Shown: piece by piece, positions 8,169 to 16,141 of the stretch
Layout of the letters: every line of letters begins with the position of its first letter
Numbering within the stretch: position 1 is the first letter of the stretch
Assembly (NCBI GenBank): GCA_003599755.1
Contig: QZJO01000007.1
Location: 1-41,220 of the forward strand
Length of the DNA: 41,220 nucleotides
Reading direction: 5' to 3'
From: Candidatus Parcubacteria bacterium
Lineage (GTDB): Bacteria; Patescibacteriota; Minisyncoccia; Sungbacterales; SURF-37
The notes under the pieces: model-generated
Told to the model about the DNA's origin: nothing
Database searches by the model: none
What the model saw: the letters and a program-made list of their open reading frames with translations, nothing else
Translations under genes and position numbers: made by a program

Positions 8169-8447
8169 CTACGACCGGAGCCACGCCCAGGTGCGACGCG
8201 GCAATCGGGTGTACCACGTACCCGGATTCGGCAAATCCACGTGCTGAACGGCGCCGGTCAGGATTCCGATGTAGTGCACCGCGAAGCCTACCGTGACGAG
8301 CAGCGGGTCGCCCTCACCCGGAATGATGTCCAGATGAAGAAGAACCGGGAGCGTCCACGGGGTGGCCTCCATTCCGGCCACGATCATCAGAACACCCACT
8401 GCCGTCCCGAATCCAGCCACTACGCTCGTGCAGATCTTCATCAACAT
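8169..8447 (-). CDS. orphan 92-aa membrane protein (SD-class)
   Basis: The ATG at 8447 is preceded by AAAGGAG. Two hydrophobic segments are present (about residues 5-25, VVAGFGTAVGVLMIVAG, and about 48-68, LLVTVGFAVHYIGILTGAV), joined by a Pro-rich loop, with a basic, Trp-containing tail (RLPRRTWAWLRS). No family is recognised. It is the first gene after the TTGACA/TAATAT promoter at 8647-8675. The leader of about 190 nt contains a terminator-like hairpin. Confidence 0.65.
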   Translation of the reverse strand: MLMKICTSVVAGFGTAVGVLMIVAGMEATPWTLPVLLHLDIIPGEGDPLLVTVGFAVHYIGILTGAVQHVDLPNPGTWYTRLPRRTWAWLRS

Positions 8448-8527
8448 GACGATCTCCTTTCTCGAAGAACTCCACCTGGGGACCGCGATTCACCATGAAT
8501 CGTAGCCCCGAGAAGAATTCCTCCATA

Positions 8528-8565
8528 AACAAACGGCCGGGGAGAGAACCCCGGCCGTTTTTGTG
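8528..8565. terminator. GC-rich hairpin in the operon leader (terminator or attenuator)
   Basis: AAACGGCCGGGG-agagaa-CCCCGGCCGTTTTT. The U tract is better in the plus direction, but no plus-strand gene precedes it. In the minus direction (GTTTGTTTATGG) it lies between the promoter and the first SD, so it could attenuate the operon or end the upstream gene's transcript. Confidence 0.75.
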
Positions 8566-8646
8566 TATACAAATGGCTGGTGTCTCTCCTCACCACCCGT
8601 GTTTGGCTTGGAATGTGCCTGCCGACAGCATATCTGTATAATATAT

Positions 8647-8675
8647 ATATTACGCTATATATCTGAATATGTCAA
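8647..8675 (-). promoter_or_regulatory. consensus sigma70-type promoter for the small-protein unit
   Basis: Minus strand: TTGACA (8670-8675), a 17-nt spacer, TAATAT (8647-8652). This is one of the best matches to consensus in the window. Confidence 0.75.
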
Positions 8676-8720
8676 TAGTACTATCGAAAATAGCAGAAAA
8701 TATGCCTTTAAAGACCCTAT

Positions 8721-9338
8721 TTACTGATTGATAAAAAGATCGTCAAATTCTCGGAGCTGCTGGCGCAGCCGATTCGACAGTTCAATACTCGTTTGGAGCT
8801 CGGCAGTTACGGTCTTTGCAAGCGGCGGCAGCTCGGTCGGAATTTCCGGTGATTTGCCATCTACTAAATCTTGATAGTACCGCTTTGTCAGCGCGAATAA
8901 CCGTTCGCGGTCATGATGATACCGGGCGCTCGCATCCGCGAACGCGGCGAGCGCTTTGAATGCCTGCTCGGCCTTTGCCGCCGCCAGAGGAGAGGCAATC
9001 TGCGATGATAATTGCACGAGATCTCCGGCAAGCGCGGCTAGCTGCGCACTGGCTTGCTCCTGGGCGGCGTTGGCCGCAAGCGCCGCATCAAGCAGCGCGA
9101 TTGCCGCGGCATACTCGCGGTTCGACTCAAGCTCGACGAGCGGACGGATATCCACGTCCGCAATGCTATTATGCTCGGCAAGGAGTGAAGCTGCTTCGGC
9201 GCGGCGTTCTGAAAATTCAAGCGGCAAGACCGGCGACGGCGCTCTGCCATACCACAGCACCGCGCCGGTCACGATTGCGATTGCAACCGCGGCAATGCCC
9301 CACCGCCATATGCGCGCATTCGGTATCGCCGCATCCAT
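8721..9338 (-). CDS. membrane-anchored helical protein, unknown function
   Basis: A 205-aa protein. The start is set at 9338 (MDAAIPNARIW) because a promoter (TTGTCG, 17 nt, TATAGT; -10 at 9348-9353) ends 9 nt before this ATG. The longer ORF would read through it. One TM at about residues 12-30 precedes a long alpha-helical, Ala/Glu/Leu-rich region with heptad character, ending LRQQLREFDDLFINQ. There are no cysteines or catalytic motifs. It probably exposes a coiled-coil domain outside the membrane. Confidence 0.75.
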   Translation of the reverse strand: MDAAIPNARIWRWGIAAVAIAIVTGAVLWYGRAPSPVLPLEFSERRAEAASLLAEHNSIADVDIRPLVELESNREYAAAIALLDAALAANAAQEQASAQLAALAGDLVQLSSQIASPLAAAKAEQAFKALAAFADASARYHHDRERLFALTKRYYQDLVDGKSPEIPTELPPLAKTVTAELQTSIELSNRLRQQLREFDDLFINQ

Positions 9339-9347
9339 GGTGAGCCG

Positions 9348-9376
9348 ACTATACGCTGCCCGCGCGCAAACGACAA
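9348..9376 (-). promoter_or_regulatory. leaderless promoter of the 205-aa gene
   Basis: TTGTCG (9371-9376), a 17-nt spacer, TATAGT (9348-9353), then 9 nt to the ATG. Confidence 0.7.
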
Positions 9377-9399
9377 TTGTGAATAAACGGCCCGAAAAC

Positions 9400-10230
9400 T
9401 TACCGGTTCCTTTGGCAGCGGCTGCACGCGGTCGTGCCGCGGCCGGCGACAATCATGCGCTTCAGTACACACCGGCAGCGCGGACAGTGCGATCCGGCAC
9501 GACCATAGACGCGATGATGCTCGCGAAATCCGCCGCGCGCACCGTCCGGGCCTGCCCAGTCGCGCAAACTCGAACCGCCGGCGCGCAAACTCGCCGCGAT
9601 CGTCGCAAGCAACGCGCGATGGAGCCGGCCGAGCGTTTTGGCGGAAAGCGATGCGGCAATCGCGCGCGGATGGATGCGCGCTCGCCACAGCGATTCATCC
9701 GCGAGAATATTGCCGATGCCGGCGATCGTATCCTGGCGCAACAGCAATGCCTTGATGCCCGCGCGGCGCCCGGCTACGCGGCGGATAAATGCTTCGCGGC
9801 CGATCGTTCGAGCATCCGGCCCCAATGAGCTAAGATACGCATGCGCCAACAGTCGCGCCGGATCGCCGTACCAAATACGGCCGAATTTCCGCGGATCAAT
9901 GAACCGCAGTTCGGTTCCATTGCCGAGCGTCCACCACGCGCGCGCCCAAGGCGAACGCACCGATCCGGCCGGCTCGACCGCCAAGCGGCCGCTCATGCAG
10001 AGGTGCACCGCGAATTGGCGCGCCGGCGCGCCGGAAAGATCGACCAACAATACTTTGCCGCGGCGTTCAACCGAACGGATGGCCCGGCCGGGAAGTTCGC
10101 GAGCCATGGCTATGCGGGATGCGCCGATAATATTGCGCGGCCATGCGCTGTGGAATGCCGTGATGCGCTCGCCGGAAATCAGCGGTAGAAGTTTGCGCCG
10201 CGTGAGTTCTACTTCGGGAAGTTCTGGCAT
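9400..10230 (-). CDS. mutM: formamidopyrimidine-DNA glycosylase
   Basis: A 276-aa Fpg/MutM that excises 8-oxoguanine and formamidopyrimidines. The N-terminal catalytic MPELPEVE has Pro1 (the nucleophile after Met removal) and Glu2, with conserved Lys59 (RRGKVLLVDL). The helix-two-turn-helix is around GIGNILADESLW. The zinc finger has Cys249, Cys252, Cys269 and Cys272 (CPRC...CSRC). No SD is seen. Together with nth and tag in this window it gives three base-excision repair glycosylases. Confidence 0.96.
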   Translation of the reverse strand: MPELPEVELTRRKLLPLISGERITAFHSAWPRNIIGASRIAMARELPGRAIRSVERRGKVLLVDLSGAPARQFAVHLCMSGRLAVEPAGSVRSPWARAWWTLGNGTELRFIDPRKFGRIWYGDPARLLAHAYLSSLGPDARTIGREAFIRRVAGRRAGIKALLLRQDTIAGIGNILADESLWRARIHPRAIAASLSAKTLGRLHRALLATIAASLRAGGSSLRDWAGPDGARGGFREHHRVYGRAGSHCPRCRCVLKRMIVAGRGTTACSRCQRNR

Positions 10231-10264
10231 AGCGTTCTAAAATTCTGAGCGCAACGAACAAATT

Positions 10265-12853
10265 TTAGTAAACGCTCTGCCCATCCCGCTGCAAAAATTC
10301 TTCGAGCACCTGTTTATCCCTCCGCAAGCGCATCTCGTTGGCATAGATCCGCTCGATTGCCTGCTGGACCGCGCGCTCGGCCCCGGGAATCTGGTGCGTG
10401 CGAAAAAACGAACGAATCTCGCGGGCTTTCGCGCGCATAGCGAACAATCCCGCCGGATGAATTAATGCGGCAAGACCGTGCTGGCCGCCGTAGCGGTTCA
10501 AAAACGTCTTCCAATGTTTCCGCACGAATTTCCATGCAAGCTCCCGGCCATACGGGTTGGTCCAGACCGTCGCGACGATGCCGATCGTATCCTGTTGGCG
10601 CACGTGCCGCGACAGCGCGAACGCAAGCGTGCGCTGGAGCAGCGCAGCATCGCCAAAAAGGGCAAGCGCCCGGCCGAGCCGGTTTTTTTCTTCGTGCAAT
10701 TCGGCGCGGATGTACAGCCGCGTAAGCTTCCGATGCTCCGGCGCGCCGCCGTTGCGCGCGGCGAGTCCATAGACCACGTTGCGTAGATCCGCGGGCACGC
10801 GGTTCTTTCGTTCGGTCACGCCGCGAAACATCCGCCGGATGCGCGTGATGGTTGCCGTATCGCCGTACATGCCGAAGTTCGAGAGCGCGAGCGAGCGCAA
10901 GAGCGTATCGGTGTGATTCTCGCGCGGGCGCTTTTGCCAGCCAACGCGCCGAGCGACGTCCGCGAAGATCCGCCGCGCGAACGATTCGAACGGCGCGGCG
11001 AGCGGCCCGCGGGCGATGAGCGTCCAGATATCGCCGAGCCCGCTCGCGATCTCGGTCCAGACCGTATAATCGGTTTCGCCGACGTAGCTTTGGGCGAGTT
11101 TGAGCGCCTCGGCACTCGGCAACTCGGCCGCTTCGGCGAGCGCGAACGCGTCGCGCACCAGACCGAGGCGATCCAGCGGCTCGAGTTTGCGCCGCCGCAC
11201 CGGCTTTTCCAGCGCAGCCAGGAGGTCCGGGGCATAACGCGTGCGAAATACCCCCGATTCGCCGCTGTTTAGCTTGATCCAAGCTGAACGCGGCACGGGA
11301 ATGCGCTCGCGCCGCCGCTCCATGAGCATATGCTTGGCCGCAGTATTCGATCCGATGCGGATGGACAGGGGAATCGGCCAGACCGTCCGATCCGTCGAAC
11401 GCGCCGACAGCGGGCTTGAAAAAAAGCGCTTCTGATCCAAGGTAAGCGCGCCGTTTTCCCTGCGGGCCGAAACCACGGGGTATCCGACGCGGCGGGTCCA
11501 TTGCGCCATGAGCCGGCGAACCGGTTTTTCCGAAATTTTTTCGAACGCTTCCCAAAGATGAACGGTCGAGGTGTTGGCGTAGCTGTGTTTCTTCAAGTAA
11601 TAGCGGAGGCCGTCGCGAAAATTCCGTTCCCCGATATATTCGGCAAGCATCCGGATGACGCTTGCGCCTTTCGAGTAGCTGACCGCGTCGAATATTTCGC
11701 TGATCTCGTCCGGATGGTGCACGTCCACTTCGATCGGATGCGAATGCTTGAGCGCATCCAGTTCGAGCGCGCGCCCTAAATCCTGGTACGCGAATTGCGT
11801 CCAGATATTCCACTGCGGAAAGAGATGGTCGACCGCCAAGTACTCGATGTACGAGGCGAACCCCTCGTTGAGCCACAAATGCGTCCACCATTCCATGGTG
11901 ACGAGATTCCCGAACCATTGGTGCGAAAGCTCATGTGCGATGACCAGTGCAACCCATTGGCGCGTCGCGGCCGACGTATGCTCGGGATCCACCAATAGCG
12001 CGGATTCGCGATACGTGATCGCGCCCCAGTTTTCCATCGCGCCTGCGGCAAAATCCGGAATGGCGATGAGGTCGAGCGCGGGCAGGGGATAGCGGATGCC
12101 GAAGTAGCGTGAGAAAAAGGGAAGAATTTTTACCGCACAGTCCAGGGCGAATTGGGCTTGGTGTTTTTTGCCGGGCGTGACGAACACGCGCACGAGCACG
12201 CCATCGGCGGTTTTTTTCTCGATCCACTCGAACTTGCCGACGATAAACGCCAACAGATACGTCGACATTTTGGGCGTGGGAGCGAACGAGACGATCTTGT
12301 AGCCGGCCTCGTGTTCGCGGATTTCGATCGGCAAAGTGTTGGAAATCGCCACGCTTTCTTGCGGCACGATGAGATTCACGTCGAATACCGCCTTGGCCGC
12401 CGGTTCGTCGAAGCAGGGGAATGCGCGGCGCGCGTCGGTCGCCTCGAATTGCGTCGTGGCCAGCGTATGCTTCTTGCCGTCGGCTTCGAAGTGGCTGCGA
12501 TAAAACCCGCGCATCTGGTCGTTCAGGATGCCGCGGAACACGAGGCGCAAGGAAAGCTCGCCCTTCGGCAGGGCGCGCGGGAACGCGAATGCGGCCGTCT
12601 CTGCCTTTTCGTCGTAGCTGATGCGCTGGGCGAACAGCTTCTCGGCGCCCTTTTCGGCTTCGACGACTTCGATCGCCAATTCCTTGGCATGCAGCGTAAT
12701 GCGTTGTTCGGATCGTGCGAGCTTGATCCGGATCGTTTCTTCACCCTCAAACGTGAATCGCTCCAAGTCCGGTTTGAGCGTGATATGGTAGCGGATCGGC
12801 GTGATGTGTCCGGGCAGCCGGACGCTTTGCTTCTTCGGTGGTTTGGTCGGCAT
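10265..12853 (-). CDS. M1-family zinc aminopeptidase
   Basis: An 862-aa cytoplasmic-type aminopeptidase that trims N-terminal residues from peptides. Exopeptidase motif GAMENWG is at 271-277. The zinc site HELSH is at 307-311, with the third ligand Glu330 (WLNEGFASYIEY) 18 residues later. The C-terminal ERAP1-like helical domain runs from about 520 to the end. There is no signal peptide. It starts 4 nt after the stop of the M24 peptidase gene, so the two are surely co-transcribed and make a peptide-recycling pair. There is no SD, and coupling to the upstream gene is likely. It is closer to the ERAP/PSA-type than to E. coli PepN by layout (inference). Confidence 0.94.
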   Translation of the reverse strand: MPTKPPKKQSVRLPGHITPIRYHITLKPDLERFTFEGEETIRIKLARSEQRITLHAKELAIEVVEAEKGAEKLFAQRISYDEKAETAAFAFPRALPKGELSLRLVFRGILNDQMRGFYRSHFEADGKKHTLATTQFEATDARRAFPCFDEPAAKAVFDVNLIVPQESVAISNTLPIEIREHEAGYKIVSFAPTPKMSTYLLAFIVGKFEWIEKKTADGVLVRVFVTPGKKHQAQFALDCAVKILPFFSRYFGIRYPLPALDLIAIPDFAAGAMENWGAITYRESALLVDPEHTSAATRQWVALVIAHELSHQWFGNLVTMEWWTHLWLNEGFASYIEYLAVDHLFPQWNIWTQFAYQDLGRALELDALKHSHPIEVDVHHPDEISEIFDAVSYSKGASVIRMLAEYIGERNFRDGLRYYLKKHSYANTSTVHLWEAFEKISEKPVRRLMAQWTRRVGYPVVSARRENGALTLDQKRFFSSPLSARSTDRTVWPIPLSIRIGSNTAAKHMLMERRRERIPVPRSAWIKLNSGESGVFRTRYAPDLLAALEKPVRRRKLEPLDRLGLVRDAFALAEAAELPSAEALKLAQSYVGETDYTVWTEIASGLGDIWTLIARGPLAAPFESFARRIFADVARRVGWQKRPRENHTDTLLRSLALSNFGMYGDTATITRIRRMFRGVTERKNRVPADLRNVVYGLAARNGGAPEHRKLTRLYIRAELHEEKNRLGRALALFGDAALLQRTLAFALSRHVRQQDTIGIVATVWTNPYGRELAWKFVRKHWKTFLNRYGGQHGLAALIHPAGLFAMRAKAREIRSFFRTHQIPGAERAVQQAIERIYANEMRLRRDKQVLEEFLQRDGQSVY

Positions 12854-12857
12854 AGGG

Positions 12858-13955
12858 TTACCGGCGGATATAGGGGGCGTTGGTGAGCCGTTCGGCGCCT
12901 GACGATGTTACGACCAGATCGTCTTCGATGCGCACGCCGCCGCGGCCCTCAAGATAAATGCCCGGTTCATCGGTCAGTACGGTTCTCGCCCGGATTGCAG
13001 CGCGATAGTCGCACGGATCGTGCGCTTCGAGCCCCACGCTATGGCCGAGCGCATGCGTGAAATTCTTACCGTAGCCGCGCTCGGCAATGTATGAGCGCGC
13101 AATGCCATCATACTCTTTCCAGCTCATGCCGGGCCGCAATGCGCGGGCCGCGGCGCGGTTTGCGGCGAGCACGATATCGTATGCGCGCCGCAATTCCGGA
13201 TCGGGTTTCTTGCCGGGAACGAATATCGTACGCGTCAAATCGCTGCAATAGCCGTCCGCATAGCGGCCGCCGAAATCCAAAACGACCGTCTCGCCCGGCC
13301 GCAAGCGGCGTTCATTCGTATTATGATGCGGGATCGCGGCGTTCGGACCGCTGGCGACAATCGTCGAAAAACTATTCTCGATCGCCCCGCGCCGGCGCAA
13401 CGCCATATCGATTTCGCGCGCAACATCGATCTCGCGCGTGCCTGCGCGGATGCGCGGCGCGACATCGGCGAACGCACGGCTCGTGCTGCGGCACGCGCGG
13501 CGCAAAGCCGCGATCTCGCCGGCATCCTTGATTTGGCGGAGTTTGCCGACGATATCGTCGAGCGGAATCCATTTCTTTTTTACGCGCGCGGCCAGACGCT
13601 CGGCCATGAGCACCGAGACGCGCTCACCCTCGTAGCCGATTCGGCTAATGGAGGCCCGGGCCGCTTTGGAAATTTCGGCAATGATATCAGAAAATTTCCG
13701 ATTCGCATTCGCCTGCATCAGTTCGCAGTGTCCCGCTTCGCTCCGGGCGCGTTCGGTATAGCGCGCGTCAGTGGCGATATACGCGCGTTCGCGCGTAATG
13801 ATGAGTGCCGCCGAGGTGCCGCTGAATCCGGAAAGGTATCGGACGTTCTTATTGCCGCCTTCGTCCACGAAAAGCACGAACGCATCCACGCGTTCTTTGG
13901 AGAGCAGCGCGCGCAGCCGGGTGAGTCGTGCGGCAATTGAATGACTGGATGGCAT
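12858..13955 (-). CDS. M24-family Xaa-Pro aminopeptidase
   Basis: A 365-aa protein with an N-terminal creatinase-like domain (about 1-130) and a C-terminal pita-bread metallopeptidase domain. All five dinuclear metal ligands are visible: Asp227 (VLDFGG), Asp239 (CSDLTRT), His305 (HALGHSVGLEAHD), Glu330 (LTDEPGIY) and Glu344 (GVRIEDD). It cleaves N-terminal residues before proline, complementing the M1 enzyme encoded immediately downstream. The upstream region holds a 103-bp palindromic element ending 18 bp from the start. It may function as PepP- or PepQ-like; the sequence alone does not decide. Confidence 0.93.
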   Translation of the reverse strand: MPSSHSIAARLTRLRALLSKERVDAFVLFVDEGGNKNVRYLSGFSGTSAALIITRERAYIATDARYTERARSEAGHCELMQANANRKFSDIIAEISKAARASISRIGYEGERVSVLMAERLAARVKKKWIPLDDIVGKLRQIKDAGEIAALRRACRSTSRAFADVAPRIRAGTREIDVAREIDMALRRRGAIENSFSTIVASGPNAAIPHHNTNERRLRPGETVVLDFGGRYADGYCSDLTRTIFVPGKKPDPELRRAYDIVLAANRAAARALRPGMSWKEYDGIARSYIAERGYGKNFTHALGHSVGLEAHDPCDYRAAIRARTVLTDEPGIYLEGRGGVRIEDDLVVTSSGAERLTNAPYIRR

Positions 13956-13972
13956 GAAGAAACTGCGCGTAA

Positions 13973-14075
13973 ACCCCGTTACAACCCGGACACCTCATCC
14001 TTCAGGACGGGAGGAGGAAAAAATCTAAACGAGCGTATTGGAGATCCAGGCCCTTGGGCTGGGTTGTAACGGGGT
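13973..14075. repeat. 103-bp palindromic element with 15-bp perfect arms
   Basis: ACCCCGTTACAACCC (13973-13987) and its exact complement (14061-14075) flank 73 nt. It lies directly upstream of the M24 peptidase gene, where it would be transcribed as a leader stem, or it may be a small inserted element. Confidence 0.8.
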
Positions 14076-14081
14076 GAAGCA

Positions 14082-14121
14082 TCGCAAAAAGGAATGCGCC
14101 GGTCAACGTTGACCGGCGCAG
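14082..14121 (-). terminator. terminator of the PurM-like gene
   Basis: The perfect 26-bp palindrome TGCGCCGGTCAAC/GTTGACCGGCGCA (14095-14120) is followed on the minus strand by TTCCTTTTTGC. It lies 21 bp past the stop. Confidence 0.88.
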
Positions 14122-14141
14122 TTCGTACAAGTCGGAAAGGT

Positions 14142-15266
14142 CTATTCGCCGCTCGGGGCAAGCTCGACGCCGCTTTCGTGCTCCAGGATCACCCGACGCG
14201 GACCGTATTCGACATGGCCAAGATGCATGAGTTCGTGCCCTATGCGGCGGCCGACGGCAAGCGCCCGATCGACCATGCGCTCGGGCACGATGAAGACCAT
14301 GCCGATGCCGGCGTTGAAAGTTTCGTAGAAGTCCTTCGTGGTCACGCCGCAGTCCGCAAGCCATGCGCGGAGGAACGACCAGAACGCCGTCGGCGCGGGC
14401 CACCGCCGGATGCGATACGTGAACTGCCATGGTGCCCGATCACGCGCCATCTTGGCCGCGCCGTCGCCGGTAAGCGGCTTGATCGCGAAGATCTCGCACT
14501 CCTTGATCAGCGCCTCGACCAGATCCGCGTACGACGGCGTCGGCACGAGAAGATGCTCGCCGAGGCACCGGTTGTCCGGCAGCACGTGCAGCAAGCCCTC
14601 GGAAAGCGTTGGGAGATTGCGAATGATCGGCGAGCTGCCGTTGGTATGGTAGCCCTGCGACGCCACGCCGATGATCTGGGAGCCCTGATCGATGCCACGA
14701 TCCCGAACCATGCGCTCGGGCGGAGCGATAATACCGATGCCCGAGCCAAAGAATACCGCGGCATCGGGAACCGGCAGCGACGGGGCCGACGGCTTCACGA
14801 GGTACGGCAGCGCGGGCGAATCGCCGGTGAGCAGTGCCGCCCGCGATGCCTCGCAGGCATGGCGGAAGCTCTCGACGATCACGCGGATACGCCGCTCATC
14901 GTTGAACCATGCGTCCGCGCTTGCGCCCACGCCGAGCAGGTACGCGAACGGGAGCGCGCCGCGGCGCAAGAGGTCGTACTCCGTCATCATCAGCGTGTCG
15001 AATCCCATGCCCGCGAAGTAGCGGGCATCATTCGTCAGCCGGTACATCATCTCGGCAAAGAGGGTCTTGTGGCCCTGGCTCTCGAGGATCGCGAATTCAC
15101 GATACGGCTGGTCGCCCAGATACGACCACGTTCCGTCCTCGGTGATGAACATCTTGCGCCGGTCGAACGGCAGGCGCCGCGTGGAATCGGCGAGCCCGCG
15201 CATCATCCGCTTCCACGGATTCATGAGCTGGTAGTCCACGCCCGCTGCGGCGTTGGCTTGCGACAT
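14142..15266 (-). CDS. PurM-like (AIR synthase-related) protein (SD-class)
   Basis: A 374-aa protein resembling phosphoribosylformylglycinamidine cyclo-ligase in fold-level motifs: IIGVASQGYHTNGSS in place of IGLxSSGxHSNG, SADAWF in the N-terminal ATP-grasp-like half, and ETFNAGIGMVFIVP near the C-terminus. The start at 15266 (MSQANAAAG) has AGGAGGG 5 nt upstream; the ORF-track start runs through tRNA-His and is rejected. All eight lysines are AAG, unlike the AAA-rich housekeeping genes. No other purine synthesis gene is present, so a role in purine synthesis is doubtful; a related ATP-dependent cyclisation or phosphotransfer is possible. A leader hairpin lies 20 bp before the SD. Confidence 0.75.
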   Translation of the reverse strand: MSQANAAAGVDYQLMNPWKRMMRGLADSTRRLPFDRRKMFITEDGTWSYLGDQPYREFAILESQGHKTLFAEMMYRLTNDARYFAGMGFDTLMMTEYDLLRRGALPFAYLLGVGASADAWFNDERRIRVIVESFRHACEASRAALLTGDSPALPYLVKPSAPSLPVPDAAVFFGSGIGIIAPPERMVRDRGIDQGSQIIGVASQGYHTNGSSPIIRNLPTLSEGLLHVLPDNRCLGEHLLVPTPSYADLVEALIKECEIFAIKPLTGDGAAKMARDRAPWQFTYRIRRWPAPTAFWSFLRAWLADCGVTTKDFYETFNAGIGMVFIVPERMVDRALAVGRRIGHELMHLGHVEYGPRRVILEHESGVELAPSGE

Positions 15267-15286
15267 GTCGCCCTCCTGATGAAAAG

Positions 15287-15320
15287 AACAAGATCGCCCC
15301 GCGTGCGGGACGACCTTGTT
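15287..15320 (-). terminator. terminator-like hairpin before the PurM-like gene
   Basis: Near-perfect inverted repeat AACAAGGTCGTCCCGC / GCGGGGCGATCTTGTT, followed on the minus strand by CTTTTC and then the SD of the PurM-like gene. It could end the tRNA-His transcript or attenuate the gene. Confidence 0.65.
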
Positions 15321-15347
15321 GTACGCCAATTCTATTGAATTCGCCAG

Positions 15348-15419
15348 GGGGCCTAACGGGAGTTGAACCCGTGCCGACGCTGCCACAGAGCGCCGTGCTG
15401 CCGTTACACCATAGGCCCC
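15348..15419 (-). tRNA. tRNA-His (GTG)
   Basis: Acceptor GGGCCTA/TAGGCCC with the encoded extra G-1 (15419) opposite C73 (15348), which is diagnostic for histidine. Anticodon stem GCGCT/AGCGT with loop CTGTGGC (anticodon GTG). No CCA. Confidence 0.95.
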
Positions 15420-15420
15420 A

Positions 15421-15614
15421 TACTTATTGTTCTGCCCGCGTACTTGCAATACCCTGCCCGTCTTTGCGAGCGCCGGCGCGAGCTCCAGCTTTTCTACCAC
15501 CTGAGACGCGGTATCGTCCACCATTGCGCGATACTGCCGCGGGTTCTCGATAGAGTCCGGGACTTCACCGATTACGATCCGATCGCGAAAGCGCGCTTCG
15601 TCTTCAGATCCCAT
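15421..15614 (-). other. coding-like fragment between two tRNA genes
   Basis: The minus-strand frame starting at 15614 (MGSEDEARFRDRIVIGE) gives about 60 protein-like residues but then runs into tRNA-His without a stop. It has only a weak GGCGG upstream. It may be a gene remnant truncated by the tRNA, a spurious open frame, or a small gene with a frameshift. I do not recognise it. Confidence 0.3.
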
Positions 15615-15624
15615 AATTCCGCCT

Positions 15625-15696
15625 CGCCCTCGGAGGGATTCGAACCCCCAATAGCAGGTCCGAAGCCTGCCGTGATATCCATTTCACCACGAGGGC
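15625..15696 (-). tRNA. tRNA-Arg (TCG)
   Basis: Acceptor GCCCTCG/CGAGGGC, D-arm GTGA/TCAC, anticodon stem GCAGG/CCTGC with loop CTTCGGA (anticodon TCG), T-loop TTCGAAT, and discriminator G. No CCA. Confidence 0.95.
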
Positions 15697-15791
15697 GCGA
15701 ATGCTCGAAACGAAGCGTCCTTACCATACCATTCCGCTCGCCGTCGTTTCCAGACGTGATTCGCGCCCGCCTCTGCTGAGGCGGGCGCGTG

Positions 15792-16091
15792 CTAGATTCT
15801 GCGGGCGAACGTGATGGGCGGCGGAACGACCCGCCCCGGACCGAAGGCATAGGCGATCTCGCCGAGCTCCGGGATATTCGCCACGAAGAACGCCTGCTCC
15901 CCCCGCATCACCGGCTCGCCGGAAAACATGCCGGCCGGGATGTGGGCGTGGAGTCCGCGCTCCGTCGGGCACCGCTTCGCGGCGCTGATGTCGCCACATG
16001 CTTCCAGCCCGAAGCGCTCGATCAGCGCCGCGACGCTCGTCGCATTGAATTCGCCGATCAACTCTCCGCCGAAGTAGACCCGATAGGTCAT
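15792..16091 (-). CDS. orphan 99-aa protein (SD-class)
   Basis: I do not recognise this 99-aa protein. The ATG at 16091 has AAAGGAG at good spacing and a strong promoter (TTGACA, 17 nt, TATATT; -10 at 16142-16147). The sequence begins MTYRVYFGGELIGEFNATSV and looks like a small alpha/beta fold, with Cys at residues 32 and 41 and no TM. It is divergent from cca and shares the -35 region with it. A small binding or regulatory protein is possible; nothing decides. Confidence 0.65.
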   Translation of the reverse strand: MTYRVYFGGELIGEFNATSVAALIERFGLEACGDISAAKRCPTERGLHAHIPAGMFSGEPVMRGEQAFFVANIPELGEIAYAFGPGRVVPPPITFARRI

Positions 16092-16141
16092 AGCGGCTCC
16101 TTTCCTAGCTTGGTCTTGGGAGAACCGCAGGGGCGAAAAAC

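Larger units (their letters stand above)
8448..8720 (-). other. leader and promoter region of the small-protein unit
   Basis: No gene. It contains an AT-rich block (8630-8710) with a consensus promoter firing leftward and the long leader with a GC-rich hairpin. Confidence 0.6.

Noticed and set aside
8314-8532. 72-aa minus ORF (MFMEEFFSGLRF)
   Set aside because: Its internal ATGGAGG looks like a start, but the frame runs out of phase through the 92-aa SD gene and its composition degrades to Gly/Asp/Ser.
10314-11918. 534-aa minus ORF inside the M1 aminopeptidase
   Set aside because: Out-of-frame reading of the aminopeptidase gene in GC-rich DNA; composition is Arg/Ala-rich without motifs.
14094-15338. 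414-aa plus-strand ORF opposite the PurM-like gene
   Set aside because: Antisense shadow with Arg/His-rich, non-family composition; the minus frame has recognisable PurM motifs and an SD.
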